DNA from: a virus
IMG/VR virus record: IMGVR_UViG_3300031950_000253
Location: 1 to 35,537 of that record
DNA length: 35,537 nucleotides
Strand: one strand, 5' to 3'
In this document: piece by piece, positions 31,342-35,537 of the stretch
Position numbering within the stretch: position 1 is the first letter of the stretch
Layout: each line of letters opens with the position of its first letter
Program-made: the position numbers and the translations under genes
The notes under the pieces: model-generated
Databases searched by the model: none
Told to the model about the DNA's origin: nothing
The model's input: only the letters and a program-made list of their open reading frames with translations

Positions 31342-32990
31342 GCGAGCTTGATTTTGGGAAGCTCTCTCTGGCTGATTATGCCCAGCTTTTTCGGTTAGGG
31401 GCTGTGGCGGCGCGCCGGGGAGAGCTTCTCATTTCGCTCAGCGCAGAGCTGGACGTGCTGGTTTCCGGCCGCACCTATGAGTACCGGGATAGAATAAAGG
31501 GGATAGCGCGTGAAGCAGGGGCGTCTGCTTTCTGGGATGGCCATAAGTGGGTTATCCGCACGCTACGGCACCCAAACGTGTTGGGTAAAGTGCTTAGTGG
31601 CCTGACAAAGCTACCGGAAGCCAAGCTGGCACTAAATCCAGACTTTGGAAAACGGCACCTGCCTAAGTTGGAAATCCCCCCACTGGGTGGATATACTCTG
31701 TTTCCGTTTCAGATAGAAGGCATCAGCGTTATTGTGGAAACCTTTCGGCGGGGCGTGAAGAGTTTTTTGCTGGCTGACGAAATGGGGCTGGGGAAGACCA
31801 TACAGGCCTTGGGGGTTGCTAAGGTGCTAGGGCTGGAAGCGGTGGTGATAGCTCCGGCCTCTGTGGTGCCAAGCTGGCAAGAAAAAGCGCAGGAGTGCGG
31901 GATAGTGGCGGAGGTTTTTAGCTACGCCAAAGCTGATAGGGCAAAAGCGGCTGGCAAAATGCTGATCATTGACGAAGCGCATTACATAAAGAATAAAAGC
32001 GCTCAGCGAACGAAAGCGGTTCGGCGCTTAGTAAATGAAGCGGAGAAGGTTTTAGCACTTACAGGCACGCCGCTCCTGAACCGCATAGATGAGTTGGCCA
32101 ACCTTCTACATAACATTGGCATAATCAAAAGTGCCTCGCAGTTTTTGAGCCAGTACGCCAGTTGTAATTTGCGAAGCATCCGCACGAAGTATCGCACCAT
32201 CCAAAAACGGGTGTACTATTTGACGGGGGCGCAAGCTCGTATGGTGCATAAGCTTTTGACTACCGAGCTGCCTTACCTCCGTAGGCTCAAAAAAGATGTA
32301 ACGCTCCAGTTGCCTCGAAAAATCCGCACGCGGCTAACGCTGGAGGTGGATGCGCCCCAAGCCTCGGCGACCTTGCGGCTGGTGGCGGCGGAGTTCGCTC
32401 GAAAGCGCGGCATTGACCCGAAGCAGTTCGATACCCCAGCGGCGCTCGTGGAGTTTGTTTTTGACAGCATACCGCAGGCGGCGATAGCGACGGCTCGACG
32501 GCTATACGCGATAGCTAAGGCAACAGCCGCTGCCCAGTACATAGAAGACCTTTTGGGTAGTACGGATACCCCTATTGTGGTATTTTACCATCATGAGCAA
32601 GTACTAAGTGCCTTGCAGGAGTGCGTGCCCGGCCCCTACATAGACGGCTCAGTGCCGCAGGAGCGCCGCGCGGAGTTGGTTCGAGATTTCCAAGCGGGCA
32701 AGTATTGGGTGCTGTACCTTTCCATCACGGCGGCGGGACTGGGGATTACCCTTACGGCAGCGGATACGGCGGTTTTCGTGGAGTACGACTGGGTTCCGGC
32801 GAATCTATTACAGGCCGAAGACCGCATAAACCGCATCGGGCAAAAGAGCGAGGTTACTTACTATCACTATCTGACCACTAAAGACCCCGTGGAGCGGCTC
32901 ATTCTGGACAAGATTTTTGAGAAGGTATCCTTAGCCGAGGCCGTTTTGGGTGGGCAAAGCGGCCTGAAAGAGGCGCTAAAAACCGCATAG
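31338..32990 (+). CDS. SNF2-family helicase (SMARCAL1-like layout)
   Basis: This is a 550-residue superfamily 2 DNA-dependent ATPase. After an N-terminal ~115-residue region come the helicase motifs: the Q-like FPFQIEG, motif I ADEMGLGKT (146-154), motif II DEAH (212-215), motif III ALTGTP, and in the second lobe motif V AAGLGITL and motif VI RINRIGQ (496-502). The N-terminus (SGRTYEYRDRIKGIAREAGASAFWDGHKWVI) resembles the HARP-like region of annealing helicases. Such enzymes remodel replication forks or drive reannealing. It belongs with the exonuclease and putative annealing protein in a replication/recombination set. Its 3' end is also the first 28 bases of the window. Confidence 0.9.
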   Translation: MSELDFGKLSLADYAQLFRLGAVAARRGELLISLSAELDVLVSGRTYEYRDRIKGIAREAGASAFWDGHKWVIRTLRHPNVLGKVLSGLTKLPEAKLALNPDFGKRHLPKLEIPPLGGYTLFPFQIEGISVIVETFRRGVKSFLLADEMGLGKTIQALGVAKVLGLEAVVIAPASVVPSWQEKAQECGIVAEVFSYAKADRAKAAGKMLIIDEAHYIKNKSAQRTKAVRRLVNEAEKVLALTGTPLLNRIDELANLLHNIGIIKSASQFLSQYASCNLRSIRTKYRTIQKRVYYLTGAQARMVHKLLTTELPYLRRLKKDVTLQLPRKIRTRLTLEVDAPQASATLRLVAAEFARKRGIDPKQFDTPAALVEFVFDSIPQAAIATARRLYAIAKATAAAQYIEDLLGSTDTPIVVFYHHEQVLSALQECVPGPYIDGSVPQERRAELVRDFQAGKYWVLYLSITAAGLGITLTAADTAVFVEYDWVPANLLQAEDRINRIGQKSEVTYYHYLTTKDPVERLILDKIFEKVSLAEAVLGGQSGLKEALKTA

Positions 32991-33065
32991 CCATGCGTAC
33001 TGCCGTGATATGGGTTTTAGGCCTAATCCGTATCACGGCCAAAAGCGAACCTGTGGGGTTATGTG

Positions 33066-33073
33066 TATCTTTA
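33066..33073 (+). promoter_or_regulatory. Endolysin promoter -7 element (second copy)
   Basis: Repeat of the TATCTTTA element at 104-111, 3 nt before the ATG at 33077. In the circular molecule this is the same site. Confidence 0.55.
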
Positions 33074-33076
33074 CGC

Positions 33077-33616
33077 ATGGCCAACGTAAACCGCACCTTC
33101 GAGGTAGCGCTGGACTTCGTGCTTGCGCATGAGGGGGAACTTGCAAATCACCCATACGACCGAGGGGGCATGACCTACCGGGGCATTGCCCGGAAAGCGT
33201 GGCCTTTATGGGAAGGCTGGAAGTATATAGACGTGGGCGGGACGCCGCCTATGGAACTGGTACGAAAGTTTTACTACGAAAACTTTTGGGTGCCGCTCCA
33301 ATGTGATAAGCTTCCCGAACCCATAGCCATTTTCCTGTTTGATAGCGCTGTCGGGAGCGGTCATGTTTTGCCCACAAGGTGGCTCCAAAGGGCTATCGGC
33401 GCCAAAGATGATGGCATTGTGGGTCATGAAACAATCCAAAAAGCCCAGCAGGCCCGTCCTCAGGCCGTAGTGGATAGCATGCTGCGCCGGCGCATCCTGC
33501 TTTATGAACACATCGTGCGAAACGATAGCAAGCAGTACGCTTTCTTAGCAGGCTGGCTGCGGCGGACAATGAACCTGACTGCCCTGATTTACCGCCAGTA
33601 CATCCGGGAGCTTTAG
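33077..33616 (+). CDS. Endolysin, GH108-type (second copy in the overlap)
   Basis: Same gene as 115-654, shown again because the window wraps past the circle junction. Here its true left neighbour is visible: the helicase stop is 86 bases upstream, with the TATCTTTA promoter in between. Confidence 0.85.
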   Translation: MANVNRTFEVALDFVLAHEGELANHPYDRGGMTYRGIARKAWPLWEGWKYIDVGGTPPMELVRKFYYENFWVPLQCDKLPEPIAIFLFDSAVGSGHVLPTRWLQRAIGAKDDGIVGHETIQKAQQARPQAVVDSMLRRRILLYEHIVRNDSKQYAFLAGWLRRTMNLTALIYRQYIREL

Positions 33617-35537
33617 ACGTTGCGGCGATATTCATCACGCCACTTGACCCGCCTGAGCGTTATACGCACTCTCGCATACTTAGGGTCGTTTTCTATATTC
33701 ACCTCCTCAAACTTCAAGTTTCGTATCTCTGTCGGAAGTAGGCGATTGTTTCTATTCACCACATCGCACTTTTCAGCAAACTTCAGCAAATCCACGTGCG
33801 AAAGCTGGCATGGGTCAAAGATGAGCAGCTCTATCTCGAACCGCTCGGAGTAAGCCCGCACGATATCCTCTGAGGCATAGGCGGAGCTGACAAAGCTTTC
33901 CGACTCATACTGGTCAGCGATGCGCTTTATTTGGCCTATGAAGCGGGCTTTGTGTTTAGCGTTCGTAGGCACAGGCATCCCTAAGACTGCCCCCCTGAAA
34001 TAGCCTATGATGTCTATGTAGGCAGAAGGCACCTCGGAGACCAGTTCAAAGCAGGTGCAATAGTTGGCCAGATGGCAGGTGGTTAAGGTAGTGGCGAAGG
34101 CCTGCCAGTCTCCATTTTCGTCTCGGTAAAGCCCCTCCCAGCTTTCGCCAGCGACGGCGGGGATTTTAGGGACACAGAAGTCGGGAGCTAAGGGCGGCCC
34201 TGCGGGTGGCTCAGGTGGAGCGGGGATTGAGAAGTCGTAGAAGTAGGACTCGTCTTCTTCAAGCGACCATACATTAAAGTTTTGTTGCTTGCGCACACTA
34301 TTCCGAACGTGAAGCGTGTATTGCCCAGGGGGGATGGAGGTCTTATCAAGGATGATAGTGTATTTTCTAAAAGCAAACGCTGGGCGGTTTATGACAATGG
34401 CGGGGCTCCCCTCGGCGTGAGAATCAAGCACTCTGCCGTCCCTAAAATCCTCTTTGGCGTAAAGCATACTCTGTATGACGGGCTTATACCCTTCTGGCCG
34501 TGTAAAACAGATTGCACGAATATAGGTGTGAAAAATACCAGAGTCAGGCACTGCGGTAAAAAACCGCTGCGCCGCTATTTGTGTAGCCGTTTCAGTTATT
34601 GTCGCCAGCTGATTATCTGGCGCAAAGCGCATGGTATCGCCCGGATAGGTTGTAGGGAAAGTCAGCTCATTGCTGTCATACACATCGCCATCTGGTGTGA
34701 ATAGTCGCCATTTGAGGGTGATCGGCCCGCTTACCCAGTTGTTTAGGTCAAGGCCATAGCCGCCAGAAGGCTGTGTTAGCGCAGAGGGGATTGCAGGTGG
34801 CTGGCGACGGGCGGGGACTGGAACAAAGAAAATACTTTTAAAGCCCGCAACCTGAACAAGTTGGTCATAGTTTGTAGGCAGCCATTGTCTTATTAATACC
34901 GCAGGTGCAGCTTCTAAACAAAGAGAATATATGTTTGTGCGAAAACTAAGAAACGAAGTAAAGGGATATGGGTTTGTTACGCCGTAAGTCGTATTGTATT
35001 CTATTTCGTCTATCGGCACAAACGATCCGGCAATTTTTAGAAGAGTTTGAATGATATAGGTGCCATATGGCGGATTAGGCTTAGTTAGCTCTGCTTGAAG
35101 GCTATCATAGCGATATATTGGCCCTTGATGCGGGAAAACCTGAAAAGGCCCGGATATTGGCGCCCCCGCTGGTTCCTTATTTGTCATGACCGCTACCCAC
35201 TCCCCGCCGTCCTGACCTATCATGACCCCTACGAAATCAGCCCCCGGCCTGTTTGCAATCGTGGGCACGGAACCCGACGCCCCTGTAACTGGGTTGGTCA
35301 ATGCCAAGCTGTCAGGGATGTCCGGTCTTGGGTGATCGCTATCCCGTCCTGTAACCGCCAAAACAGAACGAATAGGCGTGAAGCCCGAAGGCGGCGTGAG
35401 GGTGTAGGAGCTGCCGGAGATTGTTAGCGTGCCCGGATTTAGGAAGTTTAGGGTTCTTCCCTTTCGGTTTGGGTGTAGAAGCAAGCAGGGGAAGGTTAGG
35501 TTGGCGTCCCGAACGGGCACCGGCGCCTGCAAAAGCA
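33613..35537 (-). CDS. Large tail/baseplate protein (second copy, cut by window edge)
   Basis: Repeat of the C-terminal ~640 codons of 651-3365. The 5' part is missing because the window ends here. It should not be counted as a second gene. Confidence 0.85.
   Translation of the reverse strand, partial: LLQAPVPVRDANLTFPCLLLHPNRKGRTLNFLNPGTLTISGSSYTLTPPSGFTPIRSVLAVTGRDSDHPRPDIPDSLALTNPVTGASGSVPTIANRPGADFVGVMIGQDGGEWVAVMTNKEPAGAPISGPFQVFPHQGPIYRYDSLQAELTKPNPPYGTYIIQTLLKIAGSFVPIDEIEYNTTYGVTNPYPFTSFLSFRTNIYSLCLEAAPAVLIRQWLPTNYDQLVQVAGFKSIFFVPVPARRQPPAIPSALTQPSGGYGLDLNNWVSGPITLKWRLFTPDGDVYDSNELTFPTTYPGDTMRFAPDNQLATITETATQIAAQRFFTAVPDSGIFHTYIRAICFTRPEGYKPVIQSMLYAKEDFRDGRVLDSHAEGSPAIVINRPAFAFRKYTIILDKTSIPPGQYTLHVRNSVRKQQNFNVWSLEEDESYFYDFSIPAPPEPPAGPPLAPDFCVPKIPAVAGESWEGLYRDENGDWQAFATTLTTCHLANYCTCFELVSEVPSAYIDIIGYFRGAVLGMPVPTNAKHKARFIGQIKRIADQYESESFVSSAYASEDIVRAYSERFEIELLIFDPCQLSHVDLLKFAEKCDVVNRNNRLLPTEIRNLKFEEVNIENDPKYARVRITLRRVKWRDEYRRNV

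Larger units (their letters stand above)
32963..35537. repeat. Right copy of the 2,575-bp terminal overlap
   Basis: Second copy of 1-2575. It joins seamlessly to the complete helicase gene ending at 32990, so this is the junction as it occurs in the circular or permuted molecule. The window ends inside the tail-protein gene only because the sequence stops there. Confidence 0.95.

Noticed and set aside
31338-32990. Helicase as part of a DISARM- or Zorya-like defence system.
   Set aside because: The SNF2 domain is alone with phage recombination genes, and no other defence components are seen. A fork-remodelling role fits better.

Overview
The window holds one complete tailed-phage genome plus a wrap-around. 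Bases 1-2575 reappear at 32963-35537 with a constant offset of 32,962, and both window ends cut through genes (the SNF2-type helicase on the left, a large tail protein on the right). The simplest reading is a circular or circularly permuted genome of 32,962 bp whose ends overlap. A host in the Bacteroidota or a close relative is suggested by promoters of the form TAnnTTTG lying 3-9 nt upstream of many start codons. This is the -7 element known from Bacteroidota sigma factors. No tRNA, integrase or ribosomal gene was seen.

Layout: (1) A leftward structural block (13086 down to 651) reads from one promoter through a head-proximal protein, a prohead protease fused to a scaffold, the major capsid protein, a small protein, a holin-like membrane protein, neck/tail proteins, a tape measure protein, a hub-like protein and a 904-residue tail protein. 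Nearly every junction overlaps by a few bases, so it is one translationally coupled operon. (2) A rightward pair (13114-14528) carries an unknown protein with a cationic amphipathic N-terminus and the portal. It diverges from block 1 through back-to-back promoters. (3) A leftward VRR-NUC nuclease (14514-14849) is followed by a 562-bp non-coding region with eight exact TTACCCACA iterons, the best origin candidate. (4) A rightward block (15412-22189) holds a Prim-Pol/helicase fusion, four unknown proteins and the large terminase. (5) A leftward regulatory pair (21792-23278) encodes a sigma-region-2-like protein, which runs about 400 bp antisense into the terminase gene, and a solo XRE-type repressor. 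(6) A rightward accessory/recombination region (23415-32990) contains eight transcription units. Each is preceded by the same ~32-35-bp element ending at the start codon. These units encode three families of unknown paralogous proteins (A, B and C), a putative single-strand annealing protein with a Cas4/RecB-like exonuclease, and an SNF2-type helicase. A DNA adenine methylase lies on the opposite strand inside the region. (7) The GH108-type endolysin (115-654, repeated at 33077-33616) follows under its own promoter.

How it may work together (inference): host RNA polymerase reads the TAnnTTTG promoters, including those of the sigma-like and XRE genes. The eight repeated elements look like a phage-specific promoter class, and the sigma-like protein is the obvious candidate to recognise them. 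Most start codons lie so close to the -7 element that the mRNAs should be leaderless or nearly so. The most unusual parts are the eight-copy promoter regulon with its families of unknown proteins, the neck-domain/lipoprotein fusion at 7581-8387, and the long antisense overlap between the sigma-like gene and terL.
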